Below, piece by piece: positions 45,494 to 57,931 of a stretch of DNA of 64,000 nt (position 1 is the stretch's first letter; every line of letters starts with the position of its first letter). The notes beneath the pieces were generated by a model that saw only the letters and a program-made list of their open reading frames with translations, was not told where the DNA came from and made no database searches. Source of the DNA: Halobacillus campisalis (GTDB taxonomy: Bacteria > Bacillota > Bacilli > Bacillales > Halobacillaceae). A program made the translations under genes and the position numbers. The stretch lies in the NCBI RefSeq assembly GCF_030345335.1, contig NZ_JAPVRC010000002.1:186001-250000 (forward strand), written 5' to 3'.

Positions 45494-46420
45494 ATGAGTA
45501 AAGTTATGGAGAGTTCAAGTTCATCTTATAAAGGTCATAAGAAATCAATCGGTAATTGGTACAAAAAGAATTATATTGGGTGGTTATTCATCCTGATCGC
45601 TGTCGTGGGCATCTCTTTATTTTATTTTTATCCGATGATTCGAGCATTACTACTTTCTTTTCAGTCTGGAATGGGTTCAAATCTGGAGTATGTCGGTTTA
45701 GATAACTATATTCGTTTATTCAGTGACCCAACGTTTATTGCAGCATTGACGAACACATTTATTTATTTGCTCATACAAGTTCCCGTCATGATTATTTTGG
45801 CATTATTCTTTTCCGTACTTTTAAACGATGCCACATTGAAATTCAAAGGGTTCTTCCGTACTGCTATCTTTTTACCTTGTGTCACCTCACTTGTCGCTTA
45901 CGCTGTTATTTTTAAATACTTATTTGGTGTAGATGGATTGATTAATCAGTTCCTTCTTGACCTGTCTCTGATTTCGCAGCCTCTCAATTGGCTGGCCGAT
46001 CCGGTCCTGGCTAAAATTACGATTATCATTGCCATTACTTGGAGGTGGACAGGGTACAATATGATCTTTTATTTATCGGCACTTCAAAACGTAGATAAGT
46101 CGATGTATGAAGCGGCAAAAATTGACGGGGCCACAAGCTTTCAGCAATTTTTCTACATTACTGTTCCTATGCTAAAGCCGATAATCTTATTCACTTCGAT
46201 TATTTCCACCATCGGAACGCTGCAAATCTTTGATGAAATTATGAATATTACTAATGGCGGGCCTGGGAATGCGACCCTTTCTATTTCCATGTACATTTAT
46301 AATCTTTCGTTTGAATACAGCCCTGATTTCGGTTATGCCGCTACGGTATCCTATGTAATTGTAATTCTGGTGGTCGTCTTATCTCTAATCCAATTCAAAG
46401 TGGCAGGTGATGATAAATGA
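45494..46420 (+). CDS. ABC sugar permease 1 of the galactoside locus
   Basis: A 308-residue MalF-type permease with six helices and the EAA loop EAAKIDGATSFQQFFYITVPMLKP. I chose ATG at 45494 because AAGGAGG lies 6 bases upstream; the frame opens at 45428. It overlaps the next permease by four bases (ATGA). As in the glucan locus, no ATPase gene is present. Confidence 0.9.
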   Translation: MSKVMESSSSSYKGHKKSIGNWYKKNYIGWLFILIAVVGISLFYFYPMIRALLLSFQSGMGSNLEYVGLDNYIRLFSDPTFIAALTNTFIYLLIQVPVMIILALFFSVLLNDATLKFKGFFRTAIFLPCVTSLVAYAVIFKYLFGVDGLINQFLLDLSLISQPLNWLADPVLAKITIIIAITWRWTGYNMIFYLSALQNVDKSMYEAAKIDGATSFQQFFYITVPMLKPIILFTSIISTIGTLQIFDEIMNITNGGPGNATLSISMYIYNLSFEYSPDFGYAATVSYVIVILVVVLSLIQFKVAGDDK

Positions 46421-47244
46421 ATAAATTTAAAAGAATAGCAACGTACACATTTTTAAGTGCAGCGGCAATTGTGTCTATTTTTCCATTTCTATGGATGCTC
46501 GTCAGCATGACAAATCGATCAGTGGATGTAACGCAGGGGCGTCTGCTTCCAGGAACTCATCTTTTTGAAAATCTGAGGGTGCTATTTGAATCTGTCAATA
46601 TGGTGACAGCCTTAGTCAATTCAACCATCATCGCTGTCATCACGACTTTTTTCACGTTGTTGATCGGATCTCTTGCCGGTTATGGTTTTGAAATCTACCG
46701 GACGCCGGGGAAAGATAGAGTTTTCAACCTTCTTTTATTATCGATGATGATTCCGTTCGCAGCTATTATGATTCCATTGTATCGGTTGTTCGGTGGTGTT
46801 TCTTCCACAGTGTCATTCCTCGGTATCGATACATTAGCTGCGGCGATTTTGCCAACGGTCATCACCGCCTTTTTCATCTTTTTCTTCAGACAGAACACGA
46901 AGATGTTTGCGAAGGATTTGGTAGAAGCGGGAAGGATTGATGGATTGAGTGAGCTTGGAATCTTTTTCAGGATTTATTTACCGACGATGAAAACGACGTA
47001 TGCGGCCGCAGCAATCATTGCATTTATGAATAGCTGGAATAATTATTTATGGCCATTGGTTGTTTTACAATCCCCTGAAAATCAAACTATCCCTTTACTT
47101 ATTTCGAATCTCGGGGCCGGCTACACGCCAGACTTCGGTGTCATTATGACTGCGATTGTAATTGCAACATTACCAACAGCGATCGTGTTCTTCATTATGC
47201 AGAAACACTTCGTGGCTGGCATGATGGGGTCAGTCAAAGGGTGA
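46417..47244 (+). CDS. ABC sugar permease 2 of the galactoside locus
   Basis: A 275-residue MalG-type permease with six helices; the EAA loop is EAGRIDGLSELGIFFRIYLPTMKTT, with Gly in place of the second Ala. It starts IATYTFLSAAAIVSIFPFLWM. Translationally coupled to the preceding permease. The lacZ gene follows after 40 bp. Confidence 0.9.
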   Translation: MNKFKRIATYTFLSAAAIVSIFPFLWMLVSMTNRSVDVTQGRLLPGTHLFENLRVLFESVNMVTALVNSTIIAVITTFFTLLIGSLAGYGFEIYRTPGKDRVFNLLLLSMMIPFAAIMIPLYRLFGGVSSTVSFLGIDTLAAAILPTVITAFFIFFFRQNTKMFAKDLVEAGRIDGLSELGIFFRIYLPTMKTTYAAAAIIAFMNSWNNYLWPLVVLQSPENQTIPLLISNLGAGYTPDFGVIMTAIVIATLPTAIVFFIMQKHFVAGMMGSVKG

Positions 47245-47272
47245 CTTTTTCAATTTAAGCATCAGTTGATAG

Positions 47273-50404
<3,132 letters not shown>

Positions 50405-50428
50405 GAAAAAATTGAAAAAAACGGTAAT

Positions 50429-50476
50429 CGAAAATTCCCTTTTGATATGTCGGCTAAGGACTAATGGGTAATTTTC
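50429..50476 (+). terminator. Intergenic hairpin between lacZ and GH42 genes
   Basis: CGAAAATTCCC and GGGTAATTTTCG pair with one bulge. No strong T run follows, so partial termination or mRNA protection is more likely than a full stop. Confidence 0.4.
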
Positions 50477-50509
50477 GCTTTCAATTTTATGAGGAAGAAA
50501 GGTGATCCA

Positions 50510-52594
50510 ATGTCGAAGAAATACAATCCTGTCAGTACAAAAATTAATAAAATGCTACACGGCGCTGATTATAATCCTGAACAATGGGAACAGTATCCTG
50601 GCATCATAGAAGAAGATCTTCGCTTAATGAAAAAAGCAAAATGTAACGTGATGTCTGTTGGGGTTTTTTCTTGGGCAAAAATTGAACCTGAGGAAGGAGT
50701 ATTTAACTTTGATTGGCTGGACCAAGTACTCGATAAGTTAGCTGAACATGATATTTATGCGTTTTTAGCTACACCTAGCGGCGCCCGACCTGCGTGGATG
50801 TCTGAAAAGTACGAGGAAGTACTACGAGTTGGGGCAAACAGGATCAGAAATTTACATGGATTAAGACATAACCATTGTTATACTTCTCCAGTTTATCGTG
50901 AAAAAGTCTCTATTGTGAACAATAAACTGGCCGAGAGGTATTCCCAGCACCCAGCCGTCATAGGCTGGCATATTTCGAATGAGTACGGAGGAGAGTGTCA
51001 TTGTGACTATTGTCAGAAGGCCTTCCGGGAATGGCTGAAAGCAAAATATCAGACGCTTGATAACTTAAACCACAGCTGGTGGGCGAAATTCTGGAGTCAT
51101 ACTTACACGGCCTGGTCTCAAATTGAATCACCTTCACCCCATGGAGAGACCATGGTTCATGGAATGAATTTAGATTGGAAACGCTTCGTAACAGATCAAA
51201 CGCTCGACTTTTATAAACATGAAATTCATCCTCTTAAAGCCAAAAACCCGGACTTGCCTGTGACCACTAATTTTATGGAGGCGTTTGAAGGGTTGAATTA
51301 TGCGAAGTTTGCGGATGTACTGGACTTCATCTCTTGGGATTCCTATCCGACCTGGCATGATCAGGAAGGGGATATTCATCAAGCGTCCTGGGTGGCTATG
51401 AACCACGATATGTTCCGTTCCATCAAGGACGGGCAGCCATTTTTGTTAATGGAAAGTACGCCAAGCCTAACTAACTGGCAGCCTATCAGTAAGCTGAAAC
51501 GACCGGGCATGCATTTGTTGTCATCCATGCAGGCGGTTGCTCACGGATCGGACTCAGTCCAGTATTTTCAGTGGAGAAAAAGCAGGGGATCAAGTGAGAA
51601 GTTCCATGGTGCGGTAGTCGATCATGTCGGAAATGAGTATACCCGAGTTTTTAAAGACGTAACAGCAGTTGGCGATACGCTTGATCAATTGGATTCGATT
51701 GTCGGAACGGCTGTTGATTCAGAAGTTGCAATCATCTTTGATACAGAAAATCGATGGGCAGTAAAAGACGCTCAAGGTCCGCGCAACCAGGGAGTGGAAT
51801 ATGAAAAGACAGTTGCAGATCATTATCAGGCATTTTGGAATAAAGGAGTACCGATCGACGTGATCGACATGGATAGGGATTTATCCAAATACAAACTGGT
51901 AGTTGCACCAATGCTGTATATGGTAAGACCAGGGGTGGGTGAAAAGATTCAGGAATTCGTAAAACAGGGTGGTACACTAGTGACGACTTATTGGTCAGGG
52001 ATTGTGAACGAGAATGACTTAACTTTTCTTGGTGGCTTTCCTGGTCCACTTAGGCAAACACTTGGCATCTGGTCGGAAGAAATTGATGGGTTATATGAGG
52101 GTCAGACCAATCGAGTTAAGGTAAATAAAAATGAGTTAGGATTTATCGGTGAATATACAGCCTATGAATTATGCGATTTAATTCATTTAGAAGGGGCAGA
52201 AGCCTTAGCTTATTATGAGAATGACTTTTACGCCGGACGTCCAGCTCTAACAGTTAATCAATTCGGACAAGGTCGTGCTTATTATATCGCCTCTCGCAAT
52301 AAACAGCCGTTTCAAAACAACTTTTATTCTAAACTAATAGAAGAGTCAGGGGTTAAGAAGTCTATCGACAGCAAGCTTCCGGAAGGAGTGTCAGCTCAAC
52401 GTCGTACCGATGGAGAGCATGACTACATTTTCCTAATGAATTTTGGAGAGGAAAAACAGACAATCGAACTCCCGAAGAGTAAGTATTCCCATTTGGTCGA
52501 TAATACACCTATTTATGGGGATATAGAGCTGTCACCTTTTGGACTTTCCATTTTAAAAAGAGATAAAAAGGGGGATGACGATGTTACAGACTAA
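50510..52594 (+). CDS. GH42 beta-galactosidase
   Basis: A 694-residue enzyme. MLHGADYNPEQW is the family N-terminus; HISNEYGGECHCDYC holds the acid/base E158 and a Cys cluster typical of the zinc site; FLLMESTPS holds the nucleophile E315. The middle trimerisation domain and small beta domain follow (VVAPMLYMVRPGVGEKIQEFVKQGGTLVTTYWSGIVNE). GH42 enzymes act on beta-galactosides and often on galactan oligosaccharides rather than lactose. I chose ATG at 50510, with AAAGGTGA upstream; an in-frame ATG at 50489 lacks a site. Its end overlaps the next gene by 14 bases. Confidence 0.93.
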   Translation: MSKKYNPVSTKINKMLHGADYNPEQWEQYPGIIEEDLRLMKKAKCNVMSVGVFSWAKIEPEEGVFNFDWLDQVLDKLAEHDIYAFLATPSGARPAWMSEKYEEVLRVGANRIRNLHGLRHNHCYTSPVYREKVSIVNNKLAERYSQHPAVIGWHISNEYGGECHCDYCQKAFREWLKAKYQTLDNLNHSWWAKFWSHTYTAWSQIESPSPHGETMVHGMNLDWKRFVTDQTLDFYKHEIHPLKAKNPDLPVTTNFMEAFEGLNYAKFADVLDFISWDSYPTWHDQEGDIHQASWVAMNHDMFRSIKDGQPFLLMESTPSLTNWQPISKLKRPGMHLLSSMQAVAHGSDSVQYFQWRKSRGSSEKFHGAVVDHVGNEYTRVFKDVTAVGDTLDQLDSIVGTAVDSEVAIIFDTENRWAVKDAQGPRNQGVEYEKTVADHYQAFWNKGVPIDVIDMDRDLSKYKLVVAPMLYMVRPGVGEKIQEFVKQGGTLVTTYWSGIVNENDLTFLGGFPGPLRQTLGIWSEEIDGLYEGQTNRVKVNKNELGFIGEYTAYELCDLIHLEGAEALAYYENDFYAGRPALTVNQFGQGRAYYIASRNKQPFQNNFYSKLIEESGVKKSIDSKLPEGVSAQRRTDGEHDYIFLMNFGEEKQTIELPKSKYSHLVDNTPIYGDIELSPFGLSILKRDKKGDDDVTD

Positions 52595-54314
52595 GAACGG
52601 ACAATTTTATTTGGATAAAGAGCCTTTTCAAATTCTCTCCGGTGCCATGCATTACTTTCGCACTGTACCTGAGCATTGGGAGGACAGACTTCAAAAGTTA
52701 AAAGCGTTAGGCTTAAATACAGTGGAAACGTATATTGCATGGAATGTGCACGAACCTAAAAAAAACCAATTTCATTTTTCTGGACTAGCGGATGTGGAAC
52801 AATTTATCCAACTGGCCCATGAATTGGGGTTGTATGTGATTATCCGCCCGTCCCCTTACATTTGTGCTGAGTGGGAAATGGGAGGGCTTCCGTCCTGGCT
52901 GCTCAAGGAAGATCAAATGGCGCTCCGCAGCAGTGATCCTAGTTTTTTAAAACATATAGAAGAATATTATAATGTACTACTTCCTAAATTCCTTCCTTAC
53001 TTGTATCATAACGGCGGCCCCATCGTCGCTATGCAAATCGAAAACGAATACGGGGCGTACGGAAATGATCACTCTTATTTGGAGTTTTTCAAAGAGCAGT
53101 ATAAGAAACATGCTATCGATACCTTTCTATTCACTTCAGACGGCCCTGAATTTATTGAGCAAGGATCGCTACCTGACATAACAACGACATTAAATTTCGG
53201 TTCAAAGGTGGAGAATGCTTTTCAGCAGTTGGAAAAAATGAAGCCGAATTCTCCTAAAATGGTCGCTGAATTCTGGATTGGATGGTTTGATTACTGGACA
53301 GGTGAACATCATACACGTGATGCGTCAGACGCGGCACGAGTTTTTAAAGAATTGATGGAGAAGAAAAGCTCTGTGAATTTTTATATGTTCCATGGCGGTA
53401 CAAACTTCGGATTCATGAATGGAGCTAATCACTATGACATCTATTATCCGACGATTACAAGCTATGACTATGATAGTTTGCTGTCGGAAAATGGCGCAAT
53501 TACAGAGAAATATCGTGCTGTGAAACAAACTCTCAGGGAGTATATAGATGTTCCTGAAGACTATGTAAGCAGCAATAGCGCAAAAAAATACGGAACCGTA
53601 ACGATGAAGGAATCTGTCAGTATATTCGATACTCTTAATGAAATAAGCAGACGGGTAGAGAATCTTACCCCGCTGCCGATGGAAGCGATTGATCAATCGT
53701 ATGGGTATACGCTTTACAGAACGGTTGTGAATAGGCAAGGGAATTTAAGTATGGGGGTTGATGATATTCATGACCGCGCCTATGTGTATATAAATGGGAG
53801 CTATGAATCTACCATTTATAAAAATGATAAGCAGCGGGAGATCACACTGAACTTCCCGAGCGAAAGCAACACGTTGGAACTATTAGTAGAAAATATGGGA
53901 AGAGCTAACTATGGTGAACATCTAGCTGACAAAAAGGGGATTACTCGTAATCTATGGCTCGGGAGCCAATACTTTTTTAACTGGGAAATGTACGCCATTG
54001 AGTTGAATGACCTGCCTATAAACTATAGTAAACATGATGAGAAGAGGTATCCGAAATTTTTTCGAGGCACGTTTGATGCGGGTGGCTTACATGATACCTT
54101 CATAGATAGTGAGGGCTTCACTAAAGGAAGTATCTTCATAAATGGATTCAATTTAGGGAGATACTGGAACACAGCTGGTCCGCAGAAGAGGTTGTATCTG
54201 CCAGGTCCTTTATTGAAGGAAAAGGATAATGAATTAGTGATTATGGAGCTGGAGTATACAAGTACGTTTAAAGTTCAATTGCTCGATCAGCATAAGCTCA
54301 ATACAGATAATTGA
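52581..54314 (+). CDS. GH35 beta-galactosidase
   Basis: A 577-residue enzyme with no signal peptide. FQILSGAMHYFRTVPEHWEDRLQKLKALGLNTVETYIAWNVHEP opens the barrel, MQIENEYGAYG carries the acid/base E156, and MVAEFWIGWFDYWTGEHH the nucleophile E230; GGTNFGFMNGA is also typical. The C-terminal beta-sandwich domains include GFTKGSIFINGFNLGRYWNTAGPQ. GH35 enzymes remove terminal beta-1,3/1,4/1,6 galactose. I chose ATG at 52581, 6 bases after AAAGGGGG; the ATG at 52575 abuts that site. Last gene of the galactoside operon. Confidence 0.93.
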   Translation: MLQTKNGQFYLDKEPFQILSGAMHYFRTVPEHWEDRLQKLKALGLNTVETYIAWNVHEPKKNQFHFSGLADVEQFIQLAHELGLYVIIRPSPYICAEWEMGGLPSWLLKEDQMALRSSDPSFLKHIEEYYNVLLPKFLPYLYHNGGPIVAMQIENEYGAYGNDHSYLEFFKEQYKKHAIDTFLFTSDGPEFIEQGSLPDITTTLNFGSKVENAFQQLEKMKPNSPKMVAEFWIGWFDYWTGEHHTRDASDAARVFKELMEKKSSVNFYMFHGGTNFGFMNGANHYDIYYPTITSYDYDSLLSENGAITEKYRAVKQTLREYIDVPEDYVSSNSAKKYGTVTMKESVSIFDTLNEISRRVENLTPLPMEAIDQSYGYTLYRTVVNRQGNLSMGVDDIHDRAYVYINGSYESTIYKNDKQREITLNFPSESNTLELLVENMGRANYGEHLADKKGITRNLWLGSQYFFNWEMYAIELNDLPINYSKHDEKRYPKFFRGTFDAGGLHDTFIDSEGFTKGSIFINGFNLGRYWNTAGPQKRLYLPGPLLKEKDNELVIMELEYTSTFKVQLLDQHKLNTDN

Positions 54315-54544
54315 GTCAAAGAACCTCAACTTCCAGCTTAATGATATTTTTATGAAACACGCGTAGCTGATTAATAATATTTCTGCTAAGAGACGAAGGT
54401 CACTGAATCTCGGCATTTTTAAAATAACAATTTATTACAAAATAATCTATTCATTTCCCGGGAAATATTAATTTCGAACCATTTTGACATTTTCAGCGGA
54501 GTAGGAAAAAGAATCTAGTATTAGAATAATTATATTTAATATGG
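54315..54544. other. Intergenic stretch after the galactoside operon
   Basis: AT-rich, no frame with ribosome site, no repeat recognised before the terminator at 54545. Confidence 0.6.
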
Positions 54545-54583
54545 AACAGGTCAACGTGGACGATGAAGTTGACCTGTTTTTTT
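54545..54583 (+). terminator. Rho-independent terminator of the galactoside operon
   Basis: AACAGGTCAAC and GTTGACCTGTT form an 11-bp stem followed by seven T residues, 230 bp after the GH35 stop. Confidence 0.85.
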
Positions 54584-54626
54584 GAGAGAAGACTAGATGA
54601 CTCTTACTGTATTAATGGAGGTTTTC

Positions 54627-54803
54627 ATGACACATCGTCATATCATCTTTGCAGGTTGTGTGAACATGTCATATACGTGGCTAGTCTATCTGGCCAGCCG
54701 GAAGACCGCAGATATTGTCGGTGGCGTTGGCGTTAATATTGAGACGGCAAAATTTTTAGCTTTAAGTCGAGGGTTAGAGGTTCCTGCTTTTTCCGAACTA
54801 TGA
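54627..54803 (+). CDS. Possible small protein, unrecognised
   Basis: A 58-residue frame with a good ribosome site (AATGGAGG) 5 bases before ATG. The product has a hydrophobic start (HIIFAGCVNMSYTWLVYLAS) and an end ADIVGGVGVNIETAKFLALS that looks like part of a folded domain rather than a random frame. It may be a remnant of a longer gene. No family recognised. Confidence 0.35.
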   Translation: MTHRHIIFAGCVNMSYTWLVYLASRKTADIVGGVGVNIETAKFLALSRGLEVPAFSEL

Positions 54804-54899
54804 TCCGCTCTCGAGCAAACCGATTAGGTTATCCTCGTTCTTGATATCACCATCCCTTTCGTTTAATCAATTATTATCCAAGCAAGTGATCTGATAGCT

Positions 54900-55076
54900 A
54901 TGGTCTATTCATGCAAATTTTTTCTCGGAATTCATTTTGTATGCCTAGATGAAATGTTTGCGCGCCTTAAAAAAGATCGGAGTGCTGAAACGGAGTGTAC
55001 GGATAATATTAAAAGTATGGAAATGGTGTTCAGGGACATGGAAAGCGCTAGGGATTGGGTTAAATTTCTGCTTTGA
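54900..55076 (+). CDS. Possible small protein or gene remnant
   Basis: A 58-codon frame whose second half (MFARLKKDRSAETECTDNIK...) has the charged, helical composition of a real protein; an internal ATG at 54954 would give 40 residues. Neither start has a ribosome site. Together with 54627-54803 this 450-bp stretch may be a decayed region upstream of yueI. Confidence 0.25.
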   Translation: MVYSCKFFLGIHFVCLDEMFARLKKDRSAETECTDNIKSMEMVFRDMESARDWVKFLL

Positions 55077-55167
55077 CCTTATGCTGGTTTGTGATGCTTT
55101 TCACTTTGAGTACATGACTACTGAAGGATATAATGTACATAATAGTAACTTAAAGTGAGGTGTACTT

Positions 55168-55614
55168 ATGACAAAAGAAAATGTGGACGACTATCTCCAG
55201 GAAGGGATTTACGGTAGCCGGCAAACGAAACCTGGCGAGCGGAAAATGTACCTGGGAACGCTTCGGGAACGTATCATACTCTTGCTGAGTAAATCTCAAG
55301 TCATGCAGCAAGATGGGCTGGATGAATTAGAAAAACAAATGAAAGTGCATAAGGATGCCAGCTTATTATTGAACGGTGAAGTTACGTATGATTTTCGCAG
55401 GCCATATCGGCAATTGGCTAATAAAAATAATATTCATACGACAACGGTCTCTAATCAAGAAACAGAAACGGATGTTGGGGCGATCTTAACCGTGGATTAT
55501 GCCATCGAAAAAGAAGATATTTATATTGAAACGAAAGCACCTCCTAAGGAAGAGAGTGAGCCGGAGGGCGGCTTCAAAGGTTTTCTGAAATCGTTGTTTA
55601 AGCCTTCTAATTAA
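55168..55614 (+). CDS. yueI: YueI family protein (DUF1694)
   Basis: A 148-residue cytoplasmic protein. LQEGIYGSRQTKPGERKMYLGTLRERIILLLSKSQV is the family signature, followed by a variable middle and an acidic, Lys-rich tail ending GFKGFLKSLFK, which could be an amphipathic helix. Function unknown. AGTGAGG precedes the ATG. Single gene. Confidence 0.85.
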   Translation: MTKENVDDYLQEGIYGSRQTKPGERKMYLGTLRERIILLLSKSQVMQQDGLDELEKQMKVHKDASLLLNGEVTYDFRRPYRQLANKNNIHTTTVSNQETETDVGAILTVDYAIEKEDIYIETKAPPKEESEPEGGFKGFLKSLFKPSN

Positions 55615-55714
55615 GTTGTTTCCTGAGTAAAACACTTAGCCCTCCTGGAAGCCTTTATAAACGTAAAGTAATGGAAGTTTGTTACTTTATGAAATATCCT
55701 ATAGGATCAGAATA

Positions 55715-55830
55715 CATGTTGATATCCCTCAGGGCTTTATCCCAAGGAAGCTCAATGTACGCCCGTGGAATGTGAATATTTTCACGGACCTTCAAGCTCC
55801 ATTCTAAGGAACCGAAACCATATGAAGTTG
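55715..55830 (-). repeat. Degenerate palindromic repeat, minus orientation
   Basis: GATATCCCTCAGGGCTTTA, CCCAAGGAAGCTC and CGCCCGTGGAA follow the order of the minus-oriented repeats (GAGATCCCACAGGGCTTTA, CCGAGGAAGCTTG, CCCCCACAGGAA). The ends are eroded; ACCGAAACC at the far side recalls the AACGAACCC arm. No plus-oriented partner was seen next to it. Confidence 0.6.
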
Positions 55831-55866
55831 AGTTCAAGAAGGGAAACTTAAAAGGCGCTATTATAG

Positions 55867-55912
55867 AAAAAACCAGGGCAAGCCCATAAACTTCTGGGCA
55901 GCCCTGGTTTTT
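55867..55912. terminator. Terminator shared by yueI and the SAM-riboswitch operon
   Basis: AAAAACCAGGGC and GCCCTGGTTTTT form a perfect 12-bp stem with A/T runs on both sides, overlapping the stop codon of the symporter gene. Confidence 0.85.
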
Positions 55913-57410
55913 AGCTGGATTTTTTTAATGTCAGTTCTTGTTCAGTCGTTTGCGATGTGAGTCCACTTACGATTCCCATGACGATAAAGGCAGCTGTCGA
56001 ACTGATGAACATCGCGATGAAAATATTACCGATGAGACTTTGGGTAGTGAATAGTACATATAAGGTGGCTCCAGTAATAAGAGCCGCAATAGCCCCATAG
56101 CTATTTGCTTTATTCCACAAGTACCCGAGGGTGATCGGAGCAATAATTCCGGAAATAATAGCCGAATAACTGAATTGGATCAGGAAGGCCAAAGATTCTG
56201 GTCGCTCTAAAGATAGATAAAGAGAGAGCAGCCCGATGATAATTAATGATCCTTTTGCCACTTTCAGAGACTGGTTGTCTAAATCTTTTTCACTAATATT
56301 TTTAGAGGACACTATGGGAGCGACTACACGATATAAGTCGTTACCGATACTAGTGGTTACACCTAGATACAAACTGTCGGTACTGGATAGAATTGCAGAA
56401 ATGATTCCTACAATCATAATGGCTGCAATAAAACTAGGGAAGGCTTCAATGACATACATTGGAATCGCAGAATCGGCACTTTGTAATGATGGAAAGAGTA
56501 CACGTGCTGCCAGTCCGCCGAGTACCATTAAGGTAGAAATGACACAAAGAACGAGCCCTGCTGACAAAGTGAACGGTGCGAGATCTTCTTCATTTTCAAG
56601 AGATAATACCTTATTTAATAGGTGTGGCATTAAAATGAAGCTGAACAGCATGAATTGGACGGCCATAATGGCTAGCGCGCTGTTGTAGGGGCCTCCATCT
56701 GCTACAGCTGCCGTCAAGTTTGGATCAATGGCGTGTAAGCGGTCAGTCAACACACCGAAGACATTCAATCCGCCTCCAACCGTCCATAAGAAGGAAACGA
56801 CGATCAATATAGAGGTAATGGCCATTAAAATCCCTTGAATGCCGTCCGTGATCATCTGTGCAAAAGCTCCGCCAAGACCGATATACACAATGGTAATGGC
56901 TACACCGATGATGATTCCCCAGAAATAGGGAATGCCGATGACCGTTTCAAAAATGGTGGCGAGTCCGACATTTTGTCCGACGATATAATACACATTGAAT
57001 AAAATTAATAATGATACCAGGACTTGTAGAGATTTAGAGTTATATCTTTTTCCAAGCCATTCGGGAATGGTGGAAACACGACCGAATTTTTTTCCGTAGC
57101 GCCAAAATGTTTTTGCGAAAAGGAGCAGTCCGATCCAGGAAACACCAAAGCATCCGAGGGTGTACCAAAGAACTGCCATTCCGTGCTCATAAGCTAAACC
57201 GGGGACACCAATAAAGAGGTTGGCACTGGCGTAGGATGTTGCAAAACTTGCCCCGACGAGCCATGGGCTGACTTTACCTCGAGCAGTGGCGAAGCCTGCC
57301 ATCGATTGACTGTGTGCACGCCCTTTTTTACCCACCCACGTTACAGCGGCAAAGTATGCGGTCAGTAAAATAATAACGGTCCATAATAAGACACTGGATT
57401 CTGTAAGCAT
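55911..57410 (-). CDS. Sodium:solute symporter (SSS family)
   Basis: A 499-residue carrier with about 13 helices. GKVSPWLVGASFATSYASANLFIGVPGLAYEHG is the SSS helix-1 region with the Na+ site, RVSTIPEWLGKRYNSKSLQ and IVGIISAILSSTDSLYLGVTTSIGNDLYR (second Na+ site Ser/Thr) are typical. SSS carriers take up sugars, amino acids, pantothenate or small carboxylates with Na+; the acyl-CoA ligase in the same operon suggests a carboxylic acid. It is the last gene of the minus-strand operon under the tandem SAM-I riboswitches. Its ribosome site AAAGGGG lies inside the preceding 31-residue gene. Confidence 0.88.
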   Translation of the reverse strand: MLTESSVLLWTVIILLTAYFAAVTWVGKKGRAHSQSMAGFATARGKVSPWLVGASFATSYASANLFIGVPGLAYEHGMAVLWYTLGCFGVSWIGLLLFAKTFWRYGKKFGRVSTIPEWLGKRYNSKSLQVLVSLLILFNVYYIVGQNVGLATIFETVIGIPYFWGIIIGVAITIVYIGLGGAFAQMITDGIQGILMAITSILIVVSFLWTVGGGLNVFGVLTDRLHAIDPNLTAAVADGGPYNSALAIMAVQFMLFSFILMPHLLNKVLSLENEEDLAPFTLSAGLVLCVISTLMVLGGLAARVLFPSLQSADSAIPMYVIEAFPSFIAAIMIVGIISAILSSTDSLYLGVTTSIGNDLYRVVAPIVSSKNISEKDLDNQSLKVAKGSLIIIGLLSLYLSLERPESLAFLIQFSYSAIISGIIAPITLGYLWNKANSYGAIAALITGATLYVLFTTQSLIGNIFIAMFISSTAAFIVMGIVSGLTSQTTEQELTLKKSS

Positions 57411-57413
57411 GAG

Positions 57414-57509
57414 TTATTGTTCCCCTTTCTTTTTTCCATACGAAATTTTCCATAGGGTCAGTCCGCCTGCCCAAAACAAAGCGATAGATATAAAATAGGT
57501 GGTAATCAT
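57414..57509 (-). CDS. 31-residue single-helix membrane peptide
   Basis: A short frame with ATG at 57509 behind a strong GGAGG encodes MITTYFISIALFWAGGLTLW and a basic tail ISYGKKKGEQ: one transmembrane helix with inside-positive end. The start overlaps the stop of the DUF35 gene and the stop lies 3 bases before the symporter start, so it is translated as part of the operon. Small helix proteins accompany several SSS carriers; this one is probably an accessory subunit. Too short for usual gene finders. Confidence 0.6.
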   Translation of the reverse strand: MITTYFISIALFWAGGLTLWKISYGKKKGEQ

Positions 57510-57931
57510 TAATTTTCCTCCTTTTTCTTTTTGAAAAATGGCAGGGGATGGGGCCCGATTTCCTGAATATCCATCTCCACTTCCATGAGGTGAAATACAT
57601 CCTTTTCTTCTATAAGTAAGTGGGTCAATAATGAAGGTCCTTCTGCCAGTTTCACAATACCAACTATATACGGAGTGAGTTCCTGCCAGGCTGGGTGGCC
57701 TGCTCGATAAATGACACTCCAGGTAGTTAACTGTCCGTACCCCGAGGCCTCCTGCCACGTCAATTGATCGTGAAAGCAATGGGGGCAGTGCTCACGAGGA
57801 TAGAAAACCCAATCAAGACATTTATCGCATTGTTGGAGTGTCAATTTCCCTTGCTTAATACTGTCCCAGAATGGCTGACTAACAGGCGTAATGGTGGGAC
57901 GCGGCAGGGATATGTTTGTTTTTGGGTTCAT
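57509..57931 (-). CDS. DUF35 OB-fold / rubredoxin-like zinc-ribbon protein
   Basis: A 140-residue protein with an N-terminal zinc ribbon (CDKC...CPHC, residues about 35-52) and an OB fold (TWSVIYRAGHPAWQELTPYIVGIVKLAEGPSLLTHL). DUF35 proteins bind acyl-CoA and form complexes with SCP-x-type thiolases or thiolase-like aldolases; the gene directly downstream of such a thiolase fits. The ATG overlaps the thiolase stop (ATGA). Confidence 0.88.
   Translation of the reverse strand: MNPKTNISLPRPTITPVSQPFWDSIKQGKLTLQQCDKCLDWVFYPREHCPHCFHDQLTWQEASGYGQLTTWSVIYRAGHPAWQELTPYIVGIVKLAEGPSLLTHLLIEEKDVFHLMEVEMDIQEIGPHPLPFFKKKKEEN

Noticed and set aside
54949-55158. 69-codon open frame on the plus strand
   Set aside because: No ribosome site and Cys/Trp/Lys-rich composition; the neighbouring frame at 54900-55076 looks more protein-like.
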